Part shown: positions 8,835 through 16,617 of the stretch, one piece after another
Layout: every line of letters starts with the position of its first letter
Numbering within the stretch: the stretch's first letter is position 1
Source: CAWIHA01 sp963835855
GTDB lineage: Bacteria; Acidobacteriota; Terriglobia; Bryobacterales; Bryobacteraceae
Reading direction: 5' to 3'
Assembly (NCBI GenBank): GCA_963835855.1
Contig: CAWIHA010000015.1
Location: 1 to 64,000 of the forward strand
DNA length: 64,000 bases
Notes under the pieces: model-generated
Seen by the model: only the letters and a program-made list of their open reading frames with translations
Told to the model about the DNA's origin: nothing
Database searches by the model: none
Position numbers and translations under genes: made by a program

Positions 8835-8975
8835 GGCGGGAACAGATCGCGATCCTTCAGACTCGCGTCGCCACTCTGGTGAACCCAAATATCGGCGTGA
8901 CAAAGCTACGAACTCTGCAACTTTCTCTAGACCGGCTCGTCTATAGAACATAGTCGCAGCAGCGGGGAGAACAAC

Positions 8976-9722
8976 ATGGTGAATGCAGCATACCTGGAGA
9001 ATAGATTCGATTCGGATTTGAGTTTGAGTGCAGTCGCAGATGACGCCGCCGGTGCTCTGGCGCTCTTGGCCCGGAGCGGAGAGGCTCTCCGGTGGCTAAG
9101 TCGCGCGGACGTGTTCTGCCGATTTCTTCTTGGCCGCCGACTGCTCAAGATTCAGGAGCGCCGGCTCTGGTCCCAAATGGAACGATCTGTCGGCGATGAA
9201 CAAAATGGGGCTGGTGGTGCGTACAGAACCTGGGCCGACTTCATGGCGCACGGATTTACCCGGATCACTGGCCTAAGCCCGAAGACAGGATATGCGGCAC
9301 TCACGCTCGCCATGTCACCAGCGCTGCGGAAGCTGGCAGAAACGGAGCTGCAGAATTTCCAAAACCTCTCGAATGCCTTCCAGCTAGTGCAACTCGAGCG
9401 AAAAGGAGTTGTCATTACCTCGGAGCTGATTACTGCCGCACAGACGCTCCCAGCGGAGGCGTTCAGGCAAGTTACGGGCTCCGGTAAGCGGGCGACTGTC
9501 GAAGTCGTGGTCGATAGTAGCGACAAGGCCCGCGCGCTTCAACCGAATGTCGACATTTTGAAGATGGTCGATACAGACGCGCTGTTGGAGCTTCACGAAG
9601 TTTTTCAGCACGCTATGCTACAAGCTGGCGGGAACGCGACGGACGCCGTCGACTGTGTGATCGCCGCCTGCAGGGAGCAGTGGCGGCAGGAAGGGCTACC
9701 CGAGCTTGCAGCCTCTCGGTAA
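8976..9722 (+). CDS. Protein of unknown function
   Basis: 248 residues, no signal peptide and no membrane segment. It is mostly helical: RADVFCRFLLGRRLLKIQER, WADFMAHGFTRITGLSPKTG and LAETELQNFQNLSNAFQLVQ. The part around 95-160 (a short helix, Gly turn, then a long helix) could be a helix-turn-helix-like DNA-binding region, but I cannot confirm this. The ATG at 8976 follows GGGGAGAACAAC. Directly after the end, in another frame, a basic KKRWA motif follows (9715-9804), which suggests that a C-terminal tail was lost by a frameshift. I do not recognise the family. Confidence 0.65.
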   Translation: MVNAAYLENRFDSDLSLSAVADDAAGALALLARSGEALRWLSRADVFCRFLLGRRLLKIQERRLWSQMERSVGDEQNGAGGAYRTWADFMAHGFTRITGLSPKTGYAALTLAMSPALRKLAETELQNFQNLSNAFQLVQLERKGVVITSELITAAQTLPAEAFRQVTGSGKRATVEVVVDSSDKARALQPNVDILKMVDTDALLELHEVFQHAMLQAGGNATDAVDCVIAACREQWRQEGLPELAASR

Positions 9723-9804
9723 GCTGAGCGACGAGGGCCGGACGCGGCTGGCGTTGGCTACGAAGAAGCGATGGGCCGCCGCGAAGAAAGCCGGTAAGCA
9801 ACCG
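9715..9804 (+). pseudogene. KKRWA-motif fragment
   Basis: Out of frame with the gene that ends at 9722, this stretch encodes LGKLSDEGRTRLALATKKRW followed by AAAKKAGK. It is the same basic motif that occurs twice in the protein at 3436-3789. No start of its own is likely; it may be the displaced tail of the preceding gene. Confidence 0.45.
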
Positions 9805-9987
9805 CTCCTGCGACGCGGGCTGAACGACACCCTCTGGTTTCGCGAGGCGCCGCCGACAACCCGGTTTCTTGCTCGAGTGAACTGCCAACACCGCGATTGC
9901 CACGTGGCCAAGTTGAAACGAATGCCTCATGGACCGGACTTCCGGACAACAAGCCGGAAACCAGAGCGGGAATCAAGTCCGACCCAT

Positions 9988-11487
9988 CTACCTTTTGAAG
10001 TCACTATGAGGGCCTTGATCAAATGCAGAGGGGCTCTGTTGTCCGCGATGACTGGCTGGACCGTCCCTGAGCCCCTCATCTTTGGACCAGGACTCCGCGG
10101 GCGATTTGTGGCTAGGCGCTGGATCGCGGTCTGCCGGCGAATCAATCGCCCCCTCGACCGCTTCGGCCTCCGCCGATCGCAAAGTGACAATGGCATTGGG
10201 GAACAATCCTCCCAGAACGACGAACAAAATGCCGGCGGTCAGAATCCACCTCTCCCGCGGCAAGGCATCCGCCATCACGGTGAAGCCCGTCCTGCGTTTC
10301 CCCAGGAACAGACGAGCGAAGAGGCGGAAAACGCTCACCGCGTTCATCGCGGTCGCGATCGGCAGCAAAAGTCCGGTTTGCGGATGCGAGGCCAGTGTAC
10401 CGTGTATCAGAAGATCTTGGGAACAGAAGCTCAGGGTGCCCGGCAAACCAACCAGCGCCAGCCCGAAAACGATAAAGAAAACGGCCAGCCTGGGTGCATG
10501 TTCCGCCAAACCGAGATGCCGGCTCGCCGTCAGATTCTCCCCGAAACGGACCTCGAGCAGGCGCAAGATCCCGAAGAGTCCCATGGTGGATGCGCTAACG
10601 ACGAACCAGTGCACCAAGGCACCGGTGATTCCTTCCGCCGTGCGGCTTTCTAAGCCCGCCAAAATAGAGGCCGACTGACTGAGGGCGACAAAGGCCAGCA
10701 GCCGGCGCGGCGAATTCTCCGTGAGGGCGCGGATGGCGACGTAGAGCGCAGTGGCGAGCGCAAGATCGGAAAGCACGGGGAACAGATCGCGCGCGGTATG
10801 GGGAAACAACGGCATGATCAGTCTGGCCACAAGCATGGCCCCGAAGTGGCCGTTCAGCAGAAGCGCAGTGGGAATCGCGGGGCCGCCTTCGGCAGCATCC
10901 GCGACCCACGCATGAGCCGGCAAGATGCCTTTCCGAAAGATGACGGCCAAGACCAAGAGTCCAAAAACGGCTATCCCTCCTGGGCTTCGGCCCTGCAAAC
11001 TGCCGATCGACATATTGTGCCCTTTTGCCGCAATCAGGCCGACGGCAAGCGCCAAGGCGATGCTGGAGAGAACCAGACCGAAGCACGGGCGCCAGGTTCG
11101 AGCCCGGAACCACTGCTTCGGGAAGAAGGGGATCGTGGACAGGATCCAGGCGGCGAGCAGGACCCGCAGGTCGCCGGTCGAGTACGCCAGCATTGTGGAG
11201 CCGAGAAGGAGGAGGATCCCGCCGATCGTGCCGGGGGTACAATCGCGTCGCGGAAGCACCAGGGTCGCTACCAGGGTTAGTGACGAGAACAAGACCATCA
11301 GCGCCTCACCCAACGATTCCCTGGGCGGAGTGGCCTGCAACAGCAGCGTGCTCGCCGCCACGGAGACCAAAGCTGCCGTGAAACCGATCTCGCGCGCGCG
11401 CCGCCGGGCCACTGCCGTGAGTATGCCGGCCAGCCATGGAACTCCGACCGCGACGGCAATAAGAAGCCACGGCGGCTGGCTCCTCAT
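9988..11487 (-). CDS. NuoM/NuoL-like proton-conducting membrane subunit of the DAB operon
   Basis: 499 residues with roughly 12-14 membrane helices and a hydrophilic, low-complexity tail (about 430-499). It belongs to the antiporter-like subunit family of complex I (Proton_antipo_M): the pattern FRKGILPAHAWVADAAEGGP with A-IPTALLLNGHFGA carries the conserved Pro/His/Gly region around the broken helix, and ILAGL plus GLPGTLSFCSQD correspond to later helices. Its ATG overlaps the stop of dabB (ATGA), so it belongs to the same operon. Classical DAB transporters need only DabA and one DabB; this extra subunit may help drive bicarbonate or CO2 uptake with a proton gradient. That role is inferred from position. 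Confidence 0.8.
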   Translation of the reverse strand: MRSQPPWLLIAVAVGVPWLAGILTAVARRRAREIGFTAALVSVAASTLLLQATPPRESLGEALMVLFSSLTLVATLVLPRRDCTPGTIGGILLLLGSTMLAYSTGDLRVLLAAWILSTIPFFPKQWFRARTWRPCFGLVLSSIALALAVGLIAAKGHNMSIGSLQGRSPGGIAVFGLLVLAVIFRKGILPAHAWVADAAEGGPAIPTALLLNGHFGAMLVARLIMPLFPHTARDLFPVLSDLALATALYVAIRALTENSPRRLLAFVALSQSASILAGLESRTAEGITGALVHWFVVSASTMGLFGILRLLEVRFGENLTASRHLGLAEHAPRLAVFFIVFGLALVGLPGTLSFCSQDLLIHGTLASHPQTGLLLPIATAMNAVSVFRLFARLFLGKRRTGFTVMADALPRERWILTAGILFVVLGGLFPNAIVTLRSAEAEAVEGAIDSPADRDPAPSHKSPAESWSKDEGLRDGPASHRGQQSPSAFDQGPHSDFKR

Positions 11488-12830
11488 CCGATGCTCCCTG
11501 GGCGGGCGTTCCCGTGAATGGAAACCGATGCTTCTTTCCGATGATCTTTCGGCCGCTCAATTCCTATATAGTCAAGCCTTGCGAGTAGCCTGGAAAGCCG
11601 CATCAGCGGGTAAACGACCCAACGATCGAGGATTGTGTCCAGATGGCCGCGGTCGAGCGACCACCGGTAGAGCCACAACTGCACCTTCTCCGGAAACAGG
11701 TCTTCGAGGTACTGACCAGTCGGCGAGAGCTCGCCGCCCATGGCGGAGTGCATCTTGTGATAGTCGTGAAGCATCGACGGTGCCCGCAGAAACTGTAGGG
11801 TCCTGACCGTTGCGTGTCCGAGAATGTGCATCACCGCGATCGCTTTCCAGCCGATTCCGATCTCCACAAAAATGACGCCCACCTGCGTCAGTGACGCGTA
11901 TGCCAGCGAGGTTTTCGCATCGGCGCTGGCTCGGCCCACCATAGTGCCGTGAATGGCAGTCGCCAACCCGACAACTATTACCAGGGCCGAAGCCAATACG
12001 GAACTGGCGAGCATGGGTTGCACGCGAAGCAGGAGATATGCGCCAGCGTGAATCGAGATGGCACCATAAAAAATGGCACTCGAAGGCGTGGGGCCTTCCA
12101 TAGCGCGTGGCAGCCAACCCGAGAACGGGACCTGTGCGGCCTTGCCGGCGGCCGCGAGCAACAAAAGCAGGCAGACAACGGCCGACTGGAGGCCGGTCAG
12201 TCTGGGGAGGCCCTGGTCAAACGAGGCGGTTCCGGCCCAGTGATGCATGGCGAACACGGCCACCAATAATCCGATATCGCAAGCACGATAAATAGCGAAG
12301 ACGCGGAGCGCGTTCTCGACAGGAGGCGTGCGCTGCTGGAAGAAGGCAATCAGTAGTATCGAGGTGATCCCCACGATTTCCCAACCCGCCACCAGCAGAT
12401 CGAACGAACCGGCGCTGAAGGCAAGCAAGGATCCGAACGCGAAAAGGTGTAATAGCAGGAAGAACCGGAGGAATCCGCGCTCCCGATGCAGGTAGGTCGC
12501 CGAGAATCGTCCAATCAATCCGACCAGCACAACCGTCATCCCCAAGAAGGGCAGCGAGAGGCGGTCGGCGAGGAGAACGAGCGGGAAGTGATACTCCTGC
12601 ACGGTGAACCAGTTGCCGAAGGTGACTGACACGGACGGGGCGCCCGTGGCTGCCAGTCCCCAGAGAATCATGGCCAGCGCCAGAATAGAGGCGGAGAACG
12701 TGACGCCGGTGAGATTGGAAATAAGTCGCTCCGACGGAGCCCAGCCCGCCAGCCACACCAGCGCCAACAGGGCGAAAATCACGCCGGGCGCCAGCACCAC
12801 AAACACCAGCAGGATTTGCGAATAGTCCAC
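11484..12830 (-). CDS. dabB: DabB-like membrane subunit of an inorganic carbon transporter
   Basis: 448 residues, about 13 membrane helices, NuoL-like (Proton_antipo_M). Family marks include the lysine-bearing helix followed by AAGKAAQVPFSGWLPRAMEG, then PTPSSAIFYGAISIHAGAYL, as in complex I antiporter subunits. It starts with GTG at 12830, two bases after the dabA stop, and its own stop overlaps the next gene. In characterised systems DabB anchors the DUF2309 protein DabA and couples ion flow to one-way CO2 hydration, which builds up bicarbonate inside the cell. The direct link to a DUF2309 gene, not to nuo genes, supports this call over complex I or an Mrp antiporter. Confidence 0.87.
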   Translation of the reverse strand: MDYSQILLVFVVLAPGVIFALLALVWLAGWAPSERLISNLTGVTFSASILALAMILWGLAATGAPSVSVTFGNWFTVQEYHFPLVLLADRLSLPFLGMTVVLVGLIGRFSATYLHRERGFLRFFLLLHLFAFGSLLAFSAGSFDLLVAGWEIVGITSILLIAFFQQRTPPVENALRVFAIYRACDIGLLVAVFAMHHWAGTASFDQGLPRLTGLQSAVVCLLLLLAAAGKAAQVPFSGWLPRAMEGPTPSSAIFYGAISIHAGAYLLLRVQPMLASSVLASALVIVVGLATAIHGTMVGRASADAKTSLAYASLTQVGVIFVEIGIGWKAIAVMHILGHATVRTLQFLRAPSMLHDYHKMHSAMGGELSPTGQYLEDLFPEKVQLWLYRWSLDRGHLDTILDRWVVYPLMRLSRLLARLDYIGIERPKDHRKEASVSIHGNARPGSIG

Positions 12831-12832
12831 GC

Positions 12833-15640
12833 TTACCGGCCTCCCGCTCCGGCCTGAATCCAGGCCATGGGGAGATGCTCAATTTTGCCGCCGTACCACT
12901 CGGTGGAGGAGAAGGCGACCGGCAGCCGTTCTACGGCCCCATCGAACGCCTCAAAGCCGTGGTTCCTGTGGACGTGAACACGGCCCGTTTCCGGGTCGAT
13001 TGTAGCGAGGCGGATCCAACGATTCTCGACCATCTGCCGGATCGGGGGGCTGGCGTTTACCACGCTCATGAGGCGTTCCGGCGCCGTTTCGATCACGAAG
13101 AGCATGCGGACGGGCTCGTGGATCTCTACCATCTGCCAAGGCAATCCAGTTCGCAGGTCGCTCGCATGGCCGTCCATCACGCCGACCAGCCCCGCTACGT
13201 TGTGAGGGAGTTTGGTACCGCATCCGTAGTGATCGTTATCGACGAAGGAGAAGTAATACTCGAGACTGATGCCAGCGCAGACGGGAATGACGGCGGCCAG
13301 CACAGCGGCGAGGCCCTGGTCTCCGGGGTTCTCGGTGGCGTCATAGGAGGCCAAGAACGCCCGGCGGTCGAGAAACAGCCCTCGCGTCAGGCTGCGCCGG
13401 CCCACGATGCACACGGCATTGGTGCAATGCCCGTATTCGGGGCGGGGCTCCGCCAGGTGCTCGCTGCGCTCTTCGACATGGCGAAGGGCGATGTCCGGCG
13501 AAGCGTCTTTGGGACACGATTCGAACCGCCGCGCGCGCTCATGGGCATTCCGCGCTCTGGCTTTTTCGAGCGACTCCTGAATGCGACTCAGGTCGTTCAG
13601 GTGCGTGGCCGGAACAACGTCAAGGTCGTAGAGTTCTACGTCGTCGCTGCAAGTGTCGTGATAGCCTCCGATGAACCAGGTGTCGGGGGGAATGTCGATG
13701 CCGAGTCCGCGCAAGCTCGTTCGGACTTCGGGCCGGTTGGCCATGGCCGCAAAGAGCCGCGCGTTAGGGCCGCCGCGACGCCCGCCGCACGCTCCACAGT
13801 CGTGGGCCGATTCGTGCGGGTTGTTCAGACTGGTCGATCCGTGCCCGAGGACCACGACGAGGCGGGCGAACCGCGTCAAACCCGCCGGGCGCAAAACGCT
13901 CGCCACTCTTTCCGTTTTTTCCGCGGGCGCGAATCCCGTCAACAAACCGGTCATGGCGTCTTGCGACTGCGCCGTGTTGCGCATTAGCGCCAGCTCCGTT
14001 CGCGGCTCAGGGAGGAATGCCTTGTTCATCCACTCACGCAGCTGTGCGTAGCGCCTCGGCGCCAACAAATGGCCGATTAGAGGAACTGCCGAGAGCAAAC
14101 CCAAGGCCGTGGTGGAAAGCCAGCCGCGCATGAGCGTCCGTGACGATACAAACGAGTTGCGCGCGAGCAATCCCAGAAGGCGGCGCCGCCACCGGCGCGT
14201 CTCCAGCAGTTCGCGGTCTTCCGCCCTGGGCTGTTCCCGGACTGCGTGCCGGGGCTTCAACACTACCGGAGAGAAGGCCGCGCCGTGCGGATCGTCGATT
14301 CCCTTGTAGTCGACGGCCACGCCGAAGTACCCCGCTGAGCTGAAGGTCTCCACCGCCGCATCGACCTCTTCAAGTGCGCGGCGCATGGATTCCTCACGTT
14401 CGTCGATGCAGAAAAATACCTGAGCGGCGGGCCTGGCCTCAGGTTCCGACAGGCCCCGGTAGTGCCGATGGCTAGCCAGACCGCGCAGAATTTCCCGTTC
14501 ATGCCACCGTTCGTAGGCGAGATGGAGGATGCGGCGGCGCTCCACCCCGTTGCAGCTTTTCACTTCGCTCACAAAAGCGGCCCACTCGGCTTCGGGAAGG
14601 CGGGTCACTTCGTCAGCGGAAAGTGACACGACGCGCGCTGCGTCATAGACGCGGGCGGCTCGGCTAAGACGACGCTTCTCCTGCGTCTTGAGCGGGCTCT
14701 CCTGAGGTACGGTCTCGGCGGCGCCCTCGCGCGAGGCGACGCGTGCCATGGTCAGCCGCACGGCCAGAAAGTCCATGAGCGAGCATGGCACGGCTTCATG
14801 CGGCGCCAGGCTGGGGTCCTCCTCAAGCCGGCGCATCAAGCCTGCCCATCCGGGCAGAGCCAGCAACTCGGCCTGAAGCGCAGCATCCCAATCGGCCTCG
14901 GCAAAATAAAGCGTGTCGAGGTAGTCCAAGACGGCGTCCATGGCCGAAAAGGAGAAGTACTCCTGCCGTTCGAGCTCTTCGTCCAATCCCGTTAAATAGC
15001 GCGGAAAGATACCGCCGCGGCGTGCGAACAGCGTGCGGACGCTGATATAAAAACCCTTCTCCCGGTTGGGCATTGGCCAATACGCCATGCCTTGATCCAG
15101 AAACACCGAGCACAACCGGATCAGCCACGGATGAATAATCTCGTCTACGGGGCGAGGCGTCGCGGGCTCCTCCTCAGGAGCGATCATGCGAGCAAAGCAA
15201 GCGTCGAATAACGCGCGCAGGGCCGGCTGCCGGAAATCTCTCGCCAAATCGCCCTGCTCGGCGCGCCAGAGGATTGTGGCGGCGTCAAACTCGCGCACCC
15301 CGGGCGTGATCATAGCCCGGCGAAGCGAGTGTCGGCTCAGCCTGGGGAAGATGGTGGCGTCCGGCTCGTGATCGAGTACGGCATCAATATCCTCCACGTG
15401 GATCCGGCCACCGGCCAGTTCGGACCGGTAGGCCGCTTCAGCCATATACGGCTCAGCGCCGAACAGATTCGCGGCCTCGATCACAGCCTGTTCGAAAGGC
15501 CGATCCTCGAATGCGTGCAGTGTGTTGTGGTGGACGAACACGCCGATCGGACCCTGGCGTGGAAGCACGTGCGCAGCGTGTTCGACCGCCTGGCGCAATT
15601 TGTCCAGTCGCGGTGGCGGCGAATGATCGTGGCTGATCAA
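12833..15640 (-). CDS. dabA: DabA-like (DUF2309) zinc protein of an inorganic carbon transporter
   Basis: 935 residues. DabA has a beta-carbonic-anhydrase-like zinc site. Here FFCIDEREESMRR supplies C411 and D413, VVLGHGSTSLNNPHESAHDC supplies H600 and C615; the spacings (2 and 15 residues) agree with those of the known ligands in Halothiobacillus DabA. The region HHNTLHAFEDRPFE near the N-terminus and GACGGRRGGPNAR are also family features. The start is TTG at 15640 with GTGAGG about ten bases upstream; no ATG fits. It is the second gene after an ArsR-family regulator and precedes dabB. The complex is cytoplasmic-side, membrane-bound and energy-coupled. Finding it in a probable heterotroph suggests a role in supplying bicarbonate for carboxylases. 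Confidence 0.93.
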   Translation of the reverse strand: MISHDHSPPPRLDKLRQAVEHAAHVLPRQGPIGVFVHHNTLHAFEDRPFEQAVIEAANLFGAEPYMAEAAYRSELAGGRIHVEDIDAVLDHEPDATIFPRLSRHSLRRAMITPGVREFDAATILWRAEQGDLARDFRQPALRALFDACFARMIAPEEEPATPRPVDEIIHPWLIRLCSVFLDQGMAYWPMPNREKGFYISVRTLFARRGGIFPRYLTGLDEELERQEYFSFSAMDAVLDYLDTLYFAEADWDAALQAELLALPGWAGLMRRLEEDPSLAPHEAVPCSLMDFLAVRLTMARVASREGAAETVPQESPLKTQEKRRLSRAARVYDAARVVSLSADEVTRLPEAEWAAFVSEVKSCNGVERRRILHLAYERWHEREILRGLASHRHYRGLSEPEARPAAQVFFCIDEREESMRRALEEVDAAVETFSSAGYFGVAVDYKGIDDPHGAAFSPVVLKPRHAVREQPRAEDRELLETRRWRRRLLGLLARNSFVSSRTLMRGWLSTTALGLLSAVPLIGHLLAPRRYAQLREWMNKAFLPEPRTELALMRNTAQSQDAMTGLLTGFAPAEKTERVASVLRPAGLTRFARLVVVLGHGSTSLNNPHESAHDCGACGGRRGGPNARLFAAMANRPEVRTSLRGLGIDIPPDTWFIGGYHDTCSDDVELYDLDVVPATHLNDLSRIQESLEKARARNAHERARRFESCPKDASPDIALRHVEERSEHLAEPRPEYGHCTNAVCIVGRRSLTRGLFLDRRAFLASYDATENPGDQGLAAVLAAVIPVCAGISLEYYFSFVDNDHYGCGTKLPHNVAGLVGVMDGHASDLRTGLPWQMVEIHEPVRMLFVIETAPERLMSVVNASPPIRQMVENRWIRLATIDPETGRVHVHRNHGFEAFDGAVERLPVAFSSTEWYGGKIEHLPMAWIQAGAGGR

Positions 15641-15740
15641 ACCGCTACAGCCTCACCCGTTGAGGCGCGTGCGCTCGCGTTCCGGCTAGATTTCTGTATT
15701 GGCCCGGGCTGCGATCGCTCCGCTCTGGCGGCGTGGCGGA

Positions 15741-16079
15741 TCACCGTCCCCGCCTCTCTGTTTTGACCTCATCGAGCATCTGCACAGCCTCCTTCAGATT
15801 CGACTGGAAATAGCGCCGCATAATATCCAGCACCTCCACAAGGACGGGGTTACGCACAGAGTAGAAGACCTGATTGCCTTCCTTCCGATTGGTTAGGATC
15901 TGCCTGTTTCGCAGGATTGCCAAATGTTGCGAAACGTTGGCTTGTTCGATGCCAAGGCGCTCTTGGATAACGCCGGCAGAAAGCTCGCCATCGCGCAACA
16001 ACTCCACAATGGCAATCCTCGTGGGGTGGCCGAGTGCCTGGAAGACGCCAGCCTTGTACGACCGAAGAAGATGCTGCAT
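15741..16079 (-). CDS. ArsR-family transcriptional regulator, cysteine-free
   Basis: 112 residues with the winged helix-turn-helix of the ArsR/SmtB family: VFQALGHPTRIAIVELLRDG, recognition helix QANVSQHLAILRNRQILTNR, and wing EGNQVFYSVRNP. There is no cysteine at all, so neither arsenic/metal thiolate sensing nor persulphide sensing (SqrR/BigR type) is possible by the usual residues. It stands 100 bases upstream of dabA on the same strand, and a 20-base palindrome of the ATTC-N8-GAAT type lies just before its start. It therefore probably controls itself and the DAB genes; the signal is unknown. ArsR proteins of this kind next to ion or anion transporters are known, which is consistent. Confidence 0.9.
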   Translation of the reverse strand: MQHLLRSYKAGVFQALGHPTRIAIVELLRDGELSAGVIQERLGIEQANVSQHLAILRNRQILTNRKEGNQVFYSVRNPVLVEVLDIMRRYFQSNLKEAVQMLDEVKTERRGR

Positions 16080-16091
16080 CTAATGTTAAGA

Positions 16092-16111
16092 ATATTCGAT
16101 TTTAGGAATAT
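16092..16111. promoter_or_regulatory. ArsR-type operator palindrome before the arsR-dab operon
   Basis: ATATTC and GAATAT form a perfect six-base inverted repeat with an eight-base spacer (GATTTTAG). The core ATTC-N8-GAAT is the pattern described for SqrR/BigR-type ArsR repressors. It sits 13-32 bases before the regulator's start codon, a place expected for autorepression. Confidence 0.7.
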
Positions 16112-16617
16112 AATCAACTACCCACCCGACACTGCGCGCGGCGGCCGGCTGAGCTTGCGCATTAGTAACGGCCAGCAGACCACCGGCGGCTGCCGGCCCC
16201 AGCTCCAACCAATTGTACCTAGAGAACTCATCGTTGAACTGAGTCATAGCATCTGCGTGAAAGGTTAGCATGATGCGCGCGGTCCGCGTGCTGGCCGCAG
16301 AAGGGGTCACGTATTAACGGAGCATTCCAGCCCGGAAACGGCCCCCGATCAGCGCGCGGGATGGTAGCCGGGGACGAGTGAAGCCTGCCACAACAGCTGA
16401 TCCGGCAACATCGGTGATTCTGTCAACGATCCCACAAGTTGCCCATGTACTACCTTGCCGGGGTGATCAGGGCCTCGATGTTCAGAGCATGGTTAAGTCG
16501 ACCTTTTAAATCACACACCGGCCAAGTAGATGGAAAGACCTGCTCGTCTCACACCGTCGCGTTCTGCGCGGCGTGGTCCCCATTTCCGGCCCCGAAGGTT
16601 TACAATCGGAGGACGTT
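16112..16617. other. Intergenic stretch between arsR and the DUF262 gene
   Basis: About 500 bases between two divergent genes. A minus-strand frame at 16086-16310 (74 codons, overlapping the operator) has no ribosome binding site and no family match, and I consider it unlikely to be real. Promoters for both flanking genes should be here; I could not fix them with confidence. Confidence 0.4.

Noticed and set aside
9706..10653. Plus-strand ORF of 315 codons
   Set aside because: Apart from the first 35 codons (KKRWA fragment) it is antisense to the NuoM-like gene and has no protein character.
9988..12830. Part of a respiratory complex I or Mrp antiporter operon
   Set aside because: The antiporter-like subunits follow a DUF2309 (DabA) gene and no other nuo or mrp gene is present, so the DAB transporter explains them better.
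12107..16268. Many plus-strand ORFs opposite the dab operon
   Set aside because: All are antisense shadows of well-conserved genes in GC-rich DNA.
16086..16310. Small gene upstream of arsR
   Set aside because: No ribosome binding site or family match, and it covers the operator; more likely noncoding.
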